NCBI GenBank assembly: GCA_022457155.1
Contig: JAJGOT010000020.1
Span: 2,063,501-2,127,500, forward strand
Reading direction: 5' to 3'
DNA: 64,000 nucleotides
Origin: Cladopsammia gracilis
Taxonomy: Eukaryota > Cnidaria > Anthozoa > Scleractinia > Dendrophylliidae
Shown: positions 33,227 through 45,200 of the stretch, one piece after another
How the letters are laid out: the number at the start of each line of letters is the position of its first letter
How positions within the stretch are numbered: position 1 is the stretch's first letter
Position numbers and translations under genes: made by a program
Notes under the pieces: model-generated
What the model was told of the DNA's origin: nothing
The model's database searches: none
The model's input: the letters and a program-made list of their open reading frames with translations, nothing else

Positions 33227-34822
33227 AACTGGAACCACAGGCGGCCCAGGCTCATGATTAGATTACTCTGAAACGTGACTCGCGCTTAGCGGCTTTATGG
33301 TGGTGTTGTGTTACAACAGTTTGAATTTATAAGGGTTTGTATGGAAAAAAAAAACGGTTTAGAAATTATTCTTGAATATATGTGAATTTTGACAATAAAA
33401 TCGACTTACTTCAATGCCTTGTTGTCTTTTCTGTTGTCGGAATAATTTCTAAACCGTTTTTTCCCCATACAAACCTTTATAAATTCAAACTGTTGTAACA
33501 CAACACCACCATAAAGCCGCTAAGCGCGAGTCAAGTTTCAGAGTAATCTAATCATGAGCCTGGGCCGCCTGTGCTGGAACTAGAATTTGGAATAATATAC
33601 CTATCAATTTCGTAACCAAAGCAAAACATGCTTGAAGTCCAAATTAAACAAATTACTAATGGCGGTTTTGGAGAGTGAGGATATCTATGTTGATGTCGAA
33701 TTTCTTTGTACCAGTCTTCGTAATTTTAAAACATACACTTAATTGACTTTAAACTGCATTTTATTACCTATTTTTATTTCTATTATTAATTAATTTATCT
33801 GTTGTTGTTACAGTAACTAATCATAAATTATCCATTCCTTATTTTCGTATTTATTGTTATCTGTCAATTATTTTATAGTGAGCTCCTGTAATTGTTTAAT
33901 GTGCAGCAACCCGCCACGATCAACTTTAGTTATTTGCGGGTTGCTAATATAATTTGTTTTATTACTCGTGGCGAAGCACACGAGTTGTAAATCCGACGTT
34001 GACTTTTCTTGTTTTTTTTCGTGTCACATTAGCGCATGCAAATTTATGCACGCATATTTAAGTCTATATCGACGACTATATGGCTTTCGGCCATGAAATA
34101 CATACCGTAAAATCTCTCCGTGTGTGTACTCGAAAAGCAAGATAAAGAACTACTGCGTACAACTGCACACTTTCAAGACAATTCAAGGCGTTCATGGATG
34201 GATAGGAACGTTTGATATTGTGTTCGCCGCTTATTCCTGTGGGATTTTTGCTCTGGCAAGTTCTGTGTTTTATATATTAAACTTGCCATTTGCTTAGCGA
34301 TCGAGCTCCGGCTCGAGCTTAAGTGTCAGCTACTGAATCTAGTGAATGCAGTGTAGTCTTACTTTTAAACCCGTGTATACGTGAAAGCATGATGAACGGG
34401 TTATCGGCAAGGGTGTTTAAATAAAATTCACTCCCTCACTCACTCACTCACTCACTCGCTCCTTCCATCAGCTGTAAACTTAGTGAGCAAATGCTTTGTT
34501 ACGAACACGTTTCGTAACAGGAATTCAACGTGAATCCAACGAGAACAATAATTAATTTGATGTAAACGAATATAGACAACAATAAGCTTACAGATGTTTC
34601 GCATTTGGAGTTTTTAGTGCAACATTAAAATCGATCTGAAAGGATTTTGTAACCTAAACACTCGTTCTGATGCGTATCTAGCTTAAAATAATAAAATTTA
34701 GTTTTTAGATAGTATGCATCTTGGACAAAGTCCTTTTTTTTTTCCTTTTTTTCTTTTTTCAAACTGGACATTATGAAAGTGATGTACTTTTTTTTTCGTT
34801 CGTCAAAAATCCTTACGTTTAA

Positions 34823-34855
<33 letters not shown>

Positions 34856-35107
34856 CGAACCGTGTCATGTGTGAAAACGTAAGCTTACGGCAATATTGCG
34901 TTACGCGTTACGTGTTAGCATTTCTTCTTCTCGGGTTGGCTCTTTGAAGCCTTTGATTAGACATAATTTCAAGCTTATGTTTCTCCGTAAAAGCACTCAA
35001 TTCACTCGGGAATCAATGCTGCAATGAGTTAAAGGCGCCACGAGTTCAAGCTGTGTACAGCTTCTTGTTATTTGTAAATACGTCGTTGTTGTTGTTGTTG
35101 TTTGTTG
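33227..35107 (+). mobile_element. 1.9 kb retroposon-like insertion ending in (GTT)n
   Basis: CTTCG is repeated at both edges, and the right arm at 41210-41225 joins the flanks directly. It ends in GTTGTTGTTGTTG, a LINE/SINE-type tail. 34520-35070 has an inverted relative at 46780-47260, the latter with a tRNA-like head. Contains a nested 338 bp MITE, and TCAC repeats at 34432-34458. No coding sequence recognised. Confidence 0.6.
33236..33573. mobile_element. 338 bp hairpin MITE
   Basis: Arms of about 130 bp (CACAGGCGGCCCAGGCTCAT... and reverse complement). CTGGAAC flanks on both sides (33229-33235, 33574-33580), a 7-bp or possibly 8-bp (one mismatch) duplication, as in hAT-type elements. Confidence 0.88.
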
Positions 35108-35428
35108 TCTTCGCTTTTCCATAACGTGTCAAATACAATACTTCCGTATGTGTACTTAGAGGTTATATTTGCAAACATTTTTCGGATGCGATTTGCTCGC
35201 AATATCGCCACATATCTTGCAATACATGGTTTTCAAGTGGTTTATTGCCTAATTGCCGGCCTAATTGTTCTTGACGAGCTCATGGATTAAAAGTTACAAG
35301 TCCACTGAGATAAAAAAAATATACTTATGAACATGAGAAAATACAATAATAAGAGTGACTCCGAGGATAAAGCGAACAGAAAAAGGTAAAACTGACAGTA
35401 ACTTTTGTACCTGATGTGGTGAGATAAT

Positions 35429-35747
35429 AGACCCTTCCACGGTTTTTTCCAACTTTTGATATTGGTCATGTAGCGGGAATCTAACGACACTGCTGGATAG
35501 AGCACCTCAAAATTAGTAATATAGCCAAGTACTGAAGTTTGTATGCTGGGGGGCACAAACTTGCCCCCCAGCATACAAACGTCTGTAAAATTTCTAGACT
35601 TCGCGAAGCTATAACTTTGCGATTTTACAAGATACGACTCACAAACTTGGCTATTTTACTAATTTAGTGAGGTGCTCTTTCCAGCAGTGTCGTTAGATTC
35701 TCGCCACATGGCCAATATCAAAAGTTGAAAAAACCGTGGAAAGGTCT
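35429..35747. mobile_element. 319 bp MITE with inner perfect hairpin
   Basis: ~100 bp arms (AGACCCTTCCACGGTTTTTT... and ...AAAAAACCGTGGAAAGGTCT). Empty site GAGATAATTGATAATTG at 40880-40896 in the right arm (reverse complement), implying a 2-bp AT duplication. In the middle, GTTTGTATGCTGGGGGGCA forms a perfect hairpin. Confidence 0.88.
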
Positions 35748-35964
35748 ATTGATAATTGAGACTAAACTTAATTTGCATTCCGCACATGGAGGAAATACCG
35801 GTATTACAAAACCTTCAAAAAGGAATTTAGAAGAGTAAATTAACCAACTCCTTGAAACGATTTGCGAATTATCGCTACTGTATCACAGTTCTGACTGGCG
35901 GGCAAATCCTTCTAATGATAGGCAAACACAACAATCTACACAGCAACGACATGAGAATGCTTAC

Positions 35965-36117
35965 CAGAGCAGCGATCCAACATGGCGGAAACAACAAGCT
36001 GACATATCCATGGCGAATTTTAAGTCCGTCTATCATTCCGAGAATGAAAAACATGGCGGACATCACAAGCTGGGCAATTGAGAGGGTCATTAGGCTGCGT
36101 TTCCTGTGACTAACCAT
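35965..36117 (-). CDS. First exon of an inverted paralogue of the MS4A-like gene (partial)
   Basis: Mirror copy of the first exon at 38923-39075. It encodes 51 residues from the same ATG, with the differences N40H-type at the GYV motif, T-to-P before the Cys-Trp, and the last codon ATG changed to CTG. The splice donor GTAAGC directly after the last codon is kept. No stop or frameshift interrupts it, so it is under constraint or the duplication is young. Exons 2-4 of the other copy lie at 48.1-52.1 kb, outside the mirrored interval (which ends near 46532). The continuation of this copy would therefore lie left of base 1 and cannot be seen. It could be a functional head-to-head paralogue or a stranded exon. 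Confidence 0.6.
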
Positions 36118-37024
36118 GGCAAAGATGGTCGATTTGTTTGACTTTCAGACGAAACAGAAAGCGTTTGTTTTTAGCTGCGAAGCTCTCTGTTGCTAAAAAA
36201 CACAATGACCTATGGAATATCTCTCTTCTGATAATTGGGGTGTTACGTTACGGCGACACGATTTAAAGGAGCGGTTAATCCTGATATGTTTGACTTGTTT
36301 TTCCTTTGTTTCATTTGCTAAGGAAACAGAAATGGATCGAAATTAGCATAATGATCAATCCTATTCTTAAGTGAATGTTCCTTTTCACTTGACGATTATG
36401 TTTATGCTTTTTGTCGCTAGTGAAAGCCAGGCTTTATCTCCTTGTGACAACAACTCGTGGGTTAAATTACAATTATAATTACTGAGTATTATTGTAAACT
36501 AGCAGTAATCACGGGTGTTACGAAAACTTAGACCCTCGAAAACTAAGACCTAAGACCTAAGACCCATCTCAGTTTTCGTGATCACGAAAACTAAGACCCC
36601 GTAAATTTACCCGTAAATATAGCTTTGATCGCACTGTCTGTAACTACAATGGAAGATTAATATTTTCCAGTGAGACTTTCTCTCAATAAGGGGCCGCTTT
36701 TAAGTCGACCGAAATAAATTCAACATATCCGTTGCATGCCGCGACCCCGATTGGCGTGACCTCAAAATGTGACGCCTCAACCGGAAACTGAGGATTTGTT
36801 AGAAAATTAAAGTAGGGGGCGAGGGATTTGGTGGGGGAGGGGGAGGGGGGGGGGGGGGAGTTGGGGGGGAGGGAGAATTCTCAAGTTGTCTTTCTCGCAA
36901 TTAATAATTTCGTTGAAATTACTGTCATTTTGTGAATATGCTTAATTTGCTTCAGGCGGTCGGGGTGGTGATCTTCCGAAAAACAAGAGGCTAGCTGGTA
37001 GCCTGTACTCATGCGCTTGCATAA

Positions 37025-37322
37025 GGGATGGACCATTAGAAAAGTGATGGGGGGGGGGGGGGGGTGGGAACTTTGGGAGAGGCAAGAAATTTTTTTTTTG
37101 TCCACCTAAGGTGGAAATCTTTTTTTTTTTTTTTCACTCGATGGCTGGAATATTTTTTTTTTAATAGTTTTTTTTTTAATTGTCCTTGGGCAGATTTTTT
37201 TTTTTTTTTGCGATAATGCGTGGGAATATATTTTTTTTTCTTAATAATTTACTGGGGAAATTTTTTTTTTTTGCTTTTGCCCCACCCCCCCCCCCCCCAT
37301 CACTTTTCTAATGGTCCATCCC
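37025..37322. mobile_element. 298 bp MITE, TAA duplication
   Basis: GGGATGGACCATTAGAAAAG and reverse complement, with G/C and T runs inside; TAA on both sides. Related repeat units at 41425 and 63815 lack it. Confidence 0.85.
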
Positions 37323-37740
37323 TAAGAACGTTTCATGGTTTATTTTAACTGGGTCACGCACCCCTTCACTCTCAACGAATTTTGCGTGACATGTAAGTCT
37401 TGTTTTGTTTACATAATATCAGATATCATTTATTACGACTGAATTTACAACTGAATTTAAACACGTTTTATTAGCATTTCTTCAAAACTAGCGACAACAC
37501 AAAGAAAAATTCAATCACAAATATTGATATCAACATAAATTCCCATCGAAAAATGTAATTTCTTTTCCGGTGAAGTCCAAATGTTGGTGGCTTCACTCGG
37601 CTATTTGAAAACAAGAACGTGATTACGGGCACGCCGAAATAAAGAGGTCGCGTGTCAACCAATCAGACCAGTGAAAGTCGTCCCGCGGGATACGGGAAAC
37701 TTTAAAAAAACAAGGCAATTTGTGACTACAAAAAGCGGGA
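37323..37740 (+). repeat. Dispersed repeat R1
   Basis: Shares GGGTCACGCACCCCTTC, TTCCCATCGAAAAATGT and GAAAGTCGTCCCGCGG with 41230-41710 (plus) and 32300-33215 (minus); 63780-63990 (plus) carries only its first part. Non-coding. Confidence 0.75.
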
Positions 37741-37839
37741 CGAAACGAAACCTTACCGAAACCTTGACTCATGCTGCTATGCGCATGAGTAAAAAAAAAA
37801 AAAAAACAAAAGAAGAAAAGAAAAGAAACGTCTGTAAAT

Positions 37840-39271
37840 AGACTACTTGAGAATTATCACCCAACTCTTCCCCCCCCCCCCCGCCCCCCCCCCCCCCCCC
37901 CCCCCCCAAATACTCGGTTTCCGGTTAAGGCGTCACACATTCAAGTCACACATTCAAGTCACACATTCAAGTCACACATTCAAGTTATTATTGTCACGCC
38001 AATCAGGGTCGCTGCGTGAAACGGACATGTTAAATTTCGTTCGGTCGGCTTGAAAGCCCGTAATTGCGAAAAAGTCTCACTGGAAAATATCATTCTTCCA
38101 TTCAAGTTACAGTGCGATCAGCAAGTTGACATTATAGGCGTCGCTGACTAATAAATCTGGGGGTCTTAGTTTTCGGTCTTAGTTTTCGTGATCACGAAAA
38201 CTAAGACCCCGTAAATTTACCCGTAAATATAACTTTACATTCAAAGAAATAGACCGGACGGATGATATGGAATATAATATGAATTTATACGTATGCATTG
38301 TAATCTTAAGACCAAATGAAAGATAACGTAACCGATGCAAATGAAAGTATGATACGGTTTGCTAGAGTCAGATTCATTGTTGTTATTCTGAGCTTTATTG
38401 CAATCATTAATACTTCATTGTAGTTTCAGTGCGATCAACTGATTATAGGCGCCGCCGACCAATAAATCTGGGGGTCTTAGTTCACGAAAACTAAGACCGT
38501 GGGTTTTAGTTTTCGTGATCACGAAAACTAAGATGGGTCTTAGGTCTTAGGTCTTAGTTTTCGAGGGTCTTAGTTTTCGTAACACCCCAGGGCTAGTTTA
38601 TCATAATACTGAGTAATTATAATTGTTGTAATTTAACCCACGAGTTGTTGTCACAAGGAGATAAAGCCTGGCTTTCACTAGCGACGAAAGCATAAACATA
38701 ATCGTCTAGTGAAAAGGAACATTCACATAAGCATAGGATTGATCGTTATGCTAATTTCGATCCATTTCTGTTTAACAGATTAACCACTCCTTTAAATCGT
38801 GCCGCCGTAACATAACACCCCAATTATCAGAAGAGAGATATTCCATAGGTCATTGTGTTTCGCAGCTAAAAACAAACGCTTTCTGTTTCGTCTGAAAGTC
38901 AAACAAATCGACCATCTTTGCCATGGTTAGTCACAGGAAACGCAGCTTAATGACCCTCTCAATTGCCCAGCTTGTGATGTCCGCCATGTTTTTCATTCTC
39001 GGAATGATAGACGGACTTAAAATTCGCAATGGATATGTCAGCCTGTTGTTCACGCCATGTTGGATCGCTGCTATGGTAAGCATTCTCATGTCGTTGCTGT
39101 GTAGATTGCTGTGTTTGCCTATCATTAGAAGGATTTGCCCGCCAGTCAGAACTGTGATACAGTAGCGATAATTCGCAAATCCTTTCAAGAAGTTGGTTAA
39201 TTTACTCTTTTAAATTCCTTTTTATAATGGAAGGTTTTGTAATACCGGTATTTCCTCTATGCACGGAATGC
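37840..39271. repeat. Right arm blocks g-h, including exon 1
   Basis: Mirror of 35748-36900. Starts with a C run (37868-37907) matching the left G run, and contains two extra copies of the AAAACTAAGAC palindromic unit relative to the left arm. Confidence 0.85.
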
Positions 39272-42200
39272 ATACCTTATTATAGGAAATTAACGCTCCT
39301 GTAAATTAAGGTCTTTGAAATTAACGCGACTTAAATTAACGCGAATTGAAGGGAAAATTTCTTTTGAATAAAAGAAATTAACGCGAGAGAAGGAACCCAT
39401 TTTCAAAATGAAGAAAATTAACGCGATTATTGATGTCTCTAAATATATTTTGGCTGACTGTGTAATACAAGAAAAAAACGGGATGCCCGAGAACCGCTTT
39501 TCTGAAAGCAAGAATGAACTGGAAATATTGCAGACGATATATCTTTAAAGCTTTTACATTGTAAAATATTGAAAACTAGTGTGCAGAAAGAGAAGGTTAT
39601 TGTTTCCTAGTTGCTATTATGTGTTCGGACGGTATCCAGAATTTGGGGTGAAATTAAGGTCTTGGAAATTAACGCTCCACTTAAATAATGTCGCGGAAAT
39701 TAAAAATTAACGCGACTTAAATTAACGCGAATTTTGAGAATTCGCGTTAATTTCATGGAGCGTTAATTTCCTATAACAAGACGCTGTGGGAGCGTATACT
39801 TGGGCGTCGTTATATTATGTATTAGGCGTATTGGAATGAAAATATCTTAGAAAATCTTCATGCACGTCAGTTTAGGGTTTGATGATAGGGAGTGCACTGA
39901 GTATTGGGATAGTCGTGGAACACGTGAGAACTTACGTGAAGTGCGGGTGCAAGGCTTATATTTAACGCTTGTAGAATTTGGAAAAGCTTAATTGTGGCCA
40001 GCGAAACTGCAAGGAAAACAGAGAATTCATGGCAGCGCATATTCTGTATTCAGGTTTCAAATTACCCTTTTATCTTCACATTTGGTAAACATGAAGTTCA
40101 GAAAGAATTTTAAACATGAATTTTGCGTGACGCTGGCACTTGGGGCCCTTGTTTACACAAAGTGACCTATTTTGGTTTCGTTCGCTTTCTGACTGAAAAC
40201 TCACTCCACTCGAAATCTTTCCATAGCCGTTCACAGCCAGCCGTTCGAAATTTTTGTTCTGTTTCGGCCGTTCACTTCAAGCCGTTCAAAATAATTGTTC
40301 AGGCGTTCAAATGAAATTCGATCTGTTGGCAGATCTCGTTGCCTAGCACGTGATCAAGATCTGCCGTGAAGAAATTCTTCTTTCTTGTTGCACCTTTCTC
40401 GATGAAGTGCGAAAGTTATTGTATTGTTATATCTAGAAGAACTAGTCGTTTGGAACTGTATTTTTGTAATGGACGATTCTATATAAGTGACGATTTGTCT
40501 GCCCGTTTTAGCGCACGGATGGGAAATTGTCATAAATCGGACCGTTCCATTCTAAAGAGTCTAAAGATGTACATGTACCTTTGAGAATTCATAACTCGAA
40601 TAATATTCCATCGATTCAATTGAATTAAAAACTGAATAACGGCTACAGAGTAAGCAATAAAGATATCAGAATTTATCTGTCACTATAATTTAATTTTCGC
40701 CGGAGAGAATATCAAGAAAGCGTTGAAGCTAGCCGAGACGCCAGCTGACCAGTATCCTTCTCCTCGTTACGCTTGACTGAGTTCGACGCACGCGCATTAG
40801 AGCCCAATTGCAAATTCGTGCACTACCAACTTGGGCTCTCTGCCCAAGTAATAAGGTACTAAGTTTAGTCTCAATTATCAATTATCTCACCACATCAGGT
40901 ACAAAAGTCACTGTCAGTTTTACCGTTTTCTGTTCGCTTTATCATCGGAGTCACACATCAGATGTAAGTTTTCGATCGGTTAACTCTCATTACGTGTATT
41001 TTTCTCATGTTAATAAGTATATATATTTTTTTTATCTCAGTGGACTTGTAACTTTTATTCCATGAGCTCGTCAAGAACAATTAGGCAACAAACCACTTGA
41101 AAACCACGTATTGCAAGATATGTGGCGATATTGCGGGCAAATCGCAGCCGAAAAATGTTTGCAAATATAACCTCAGTACACATGCGGAAGAATTGTATTT
41201 GGCACGTATGGAAAAGCGAAGTTAAATATATTTAACTTATACGCTTAAAGACAGATTTTATAAAACACGCTACATTTACATGGGTTACCGCCAAGATGCA
41301 CAATTTCCTCATCCACATAATATAGGAAACAGGCAGAAAGAACTAGATAAGCGCATTTATTTAATCAAGACAGCCGCGACTGTATGTACACAAGAGGCTA
41401 CACTGGTAGCCCATACTCATGCGCTTGCATAGGTTTTACGGTCTATTTTAACTGAGTCACGCACCCCTTCCCCCTCAACGAAAACTAACGAGATAGCAAA
41501 GAAAAAGTCAATCACAAATTCATATCAACATAAATTCCCATCGAAAAATGTGATTTCTTTTACGGTAAAGTCCAAATGCTAATGGCTTGACTCGGTTATT
41601 TGAAAACGAGAACGTGATTATGGGCACGCCGAAATCACGAAGTCGCGTGTCAACCATTCAGACCAGTGAAAGTCGTCCCGCGGGAAACGGGAAACATAAA
41701 AACAATCAAAGTGCCCTTCAGGCTATCTCCTGTAAGTTTTTCCCATCATGCAATGCTGTCATATTATGTCCGAATATTGATTTTGATGTTGCATTTGGGC
41801 ATTTAGGTTAGAGTGCGTGGTTTCTTGAGTTCAATTTCTCTCTTTTGACAATTTTGTTTGCATGTAATTGGTAATGGTTATGCAGTCCTCTTGTCTTGTG
41901 TCTGTAGCAAGTTTCAGTAGTTTTAACTGGTCTGGATTTTCACTTGAGTTATTATCAATAGCCTCATACAAACATTGTGTTACTGTTGTCTTCCCTAAAC
42001 CTGCGCCAGTACTTAAAAATAGTGTCAATTGCTTCTCGTCGTTTTTAACAGAGAGTAACATGTGGTAAAAAGAAACTCCATTTGTTCTCTGTTCAAAGAT
42101 TGAACAAGTTCTCTATAATTGTTATCAGTCATCCATACGATTAATTACCAGCTTTACTTAAAAGATTGTACCTTGGTGATTTTTATGTAAACATGGGTTA

Positions 42201-45200
42201 AAACAACAGTGAAGTGCTAGATCCTTGTGTACTGACTGGAACATTGTAATTGAGTTTATATGATAAAACAATTTCAAGTATAATAATTTTTCGAACTTAG
42301 ATCAGAAAATTCATGTTCCCAATTGGTAATACTGATTTATCAGTACTTATCAACAGTATTTCAAAACAGCAAGACTCGTACAGGAACATATTTTCAAGAC
42401 GTAATCAAATTGTACTCGAAAATTCTACTGTTTCCTCATTTTAAAAAGCACGAAATCTGGTATGAAGGAAGCTAAACAACTCCTTAGTCGTGTTTTAAAA
42501 AACTCCTACTAAACCTAAGTGAGCTGTATCCACCTACGGATGTCTCAGTGGAGGGTCTCAATGGCGTTAACCGGACGTTAGCTGTAAAACTTTAGCTAAC
42601 CAAATTTTAGTCGTTAGTCGTAGCAACTGAAATATTTAAAGCCTTAGTCGTAAAAAAGTTAACCGTGTATTGGGTGCGGAATAAATGTTCCTGTAAATCT
42701 CACGTTGAGCGGTCACAACAGCAAAAGAATATTCAAGTTATACTTCAACTCCGATGAACGGTTAGCTACGATCGATAGAAAACGTGTTGGACTTTGTCCT
42801 GGATTAATGTGCAGCTCAGTTAAATGTTTATAGTTGTGATTGAATTGTAACGCGAGCCGATTGTTGAGTATTAAAACAAACGGCACTAAGTACGGTAACA
42901 ATATTTTTACCGCGAATCTTCCCATTTTTTGTAATCCCTGCTAAAATAAAACTACCCAAAGTTGCATTCCTCCTTTCGAGTAAAATTCTCATACAACTTT
43001 GTCCTCTGTTCTCATTATTGAGATCATCATCAATCTTATCATCAAAATATTTTTCAGCTGGAAATCCAGTTTTTGTAAACTTACTGAGTATTCATACCTT
43101 CACCTTAACTTTTGTTTGAATGTCACTATTAACAGTTATACCAAGAACAGAAATCAACTAAACACAGTTGCTCAAGCTTGGCATTTTAATTCTTGGATCT
43201 TAGACACTTATACATCTCAGTGTGATGAAGAAACGCTTTCTCACAAGCCTTGCATGTCGCAGACTATGGACACTAACTCACGGCCTATTTACTGATCATA
43301 ATATTTCCACAGTGGTAACATATTAACTTCAGCCGATTGCCATTTATTTTGCAATACGAGTCTGAGCCAAAGAAACCCTATTAATCATGGCCATGGCATG
43401 AAATTCTCCGGAATCCTGTCATCAGAGAGATTATCCGAAGATCAATGGGTCAATCGAGCAAAGTGCACAGAAGTATAGATAGATAATTGCGACTTCACAT
43501 CCTAATAGTGATCTATAGCAAAGGAGGAATACCTCGTAGACATAGTGCTTGGGAAACTGGCTATTTTAAAGGCTTATATACTTTTTGCGACTGGTTGGAG
43601 TCGTGTTTGGCCTGTGGTCTTTTTATACTACAGTTGAACCTCTCTAATAGGGACACCGAAAGGGCAGAGCAAAGTGTCCGTATTAGAGAGGTGTTCGTAT
43701 TAGAGAGGTCACTACGATGACGTCACTTTTAAGACTCCACTGACAGTTTTGGTTCAGTAACTAAAAACAGGCCCAAACTCGTATTTTAACTGTATCAAAA
43801 TTGATTAATATACAGCATTGAGACACTCAAGTCTATCAGTGGCGTACTACATTGTATAATTCTCAACTACACTGAATGCATACGAATCTGACGAATCACT
43901 GTTGTGAAAAAGTAATATAAAGTACAATTCTGAAAACGTCTTTCGATATATGTTTGTAACCACAAACAGGAAATTGTATTACTTACTCAAACTAATCATC
44001 ACTTGATCACCGGATTGTCCGCAATAAAGAGGTTACGTTTATATGAATTTGCTCTTTGGGGCCGAGATTTAGTGTCCGTTGTCCGTATTAGAGAGGGTCC
44101 GTATTACAGAGGTCTTTTTTAAAGAAAATATGTGATAATTTTGTCGGGACAAAGGAAACTGTCCGCAATAGAGAGGTGTCCGTATTAGAGAGGTGTCCGT
44201 AAGGAGAGTTTCGACTGTACTTTATAAAGAGTTCTTGAAGCGTAAGTAAGCCATTCCACAGATTCGAATACCAGGTATATTAAACCATCAATAGGAAAAA
44301 TCTAAGGACTACCCGGGCGTCAATTTTCTGACCAAAAAACAGACCAAAATGAACCAAAATGTGGCCTAAAAAAGTAAAAACAAAAATTAACCAAAACTCC
44401 GAACCTCACTGAAACCTAACTGTTTGACACTGGCTTGTATCGTTTGACATTTTAAGCCTATTTGACAAGCATAGGTTTGAGCCTGAAAATTAACAAAAAT
44501 TGAACCAAAATCAAAGCGGGCCAACTGGCAAAATACATGTAATCCTAACACCCTACACTGTACGAGAATCAGAAGAAATGTTCTACTATACTAATAACTC
44601 ACTTTTTGTCGCTTAGTCTTCAGTAAAACAGTCCCCTTGATGAAATAAAATTATTTTATTCACATCTTACATACAGCGTTCGTGAAATTGTTTCTGATCG
44701 CTTTTACAAGCACGCTTATTGATAAATTCTATATTCGTTTGTCAACCTACAATAAAATTAAAAGCATTAGTTCAGAAAACCTCTTGTTGTTTAGTCCGTC
44801 TTTTCTAACTTATAGTTATAAGCAAATAAGGTAAATTAACCGAGGACATTTTTAACTTAAAGGGACACTGTCCCGACAGAAATATCGTGCCTGTTTTTAT
44901 GATTATGGCCAGGAGCTTGCCTTAGCTTGCCTTATCATCTGAAAATAGGAAGAAAAAAATCGCCAAAAGTGATGAACGCAGAGAAATACGAATTAAAAAG
45001 ACAAAATGACAACTTAAAATCTCAAAATTCAATCAGAATCGAAACTTTGAATATTTCTTGGCCGCCTGTCACGAAATCAAAATTGATGAATAATTATCAA
45101 CTTCCCGATTCTTTTAATCCCGCACTTTTCTCCGAACCACCGCTTCTGTTTTTCTCTTTAGAATCATTTTATCAAATTTAGTTATATATTTGGTGGCATT

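Larger units (their letters stand above)
35108..36900. repeat. Left arm blocks f-h, including exon 1 (mirror 37840-41219)
   Basis: Collinear reverse-complement match to the right arm except for a MITE at 35429-35747 on the left and a 1.6 kb insertion at 39272-40858 on the right. Confidence 0.9.
36118..38922. promoter_or_regulatory. Bidirectional promoter region and centre of the inverted duplication
   Basis: Divergent first exons start at both ends. The flanks 36118-36300 and 38750-38922 are mirror images and are probably the two 5' UTR/promoter regions. Inside lie long G runs (36832-36870) mirrored by C runs (37868-37907), and three copies of a self-complementary unit centred on TTTCGTGATCACGAAA (about 36568-36595, 38180-38207, 38508-38535). 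There is a four-fold 13-bp repeat CATTCAAGTCACA at 37938-37985, a 298 bp MITE, and a unit of the dispersed repeat R1 at 37320-37740. The unmirrored loop is about 36900-37840. I see no clear TATA box at a convincing distance from either ATG. Confidence 0.5.

Noticed and set aside
35875..35964. Extension of the first exon past GTAAGC to an 80-codon frame
   Set aside because: Present in both arms, but it is read through a strong donor; the spliced product gives a complete four-TM protein.
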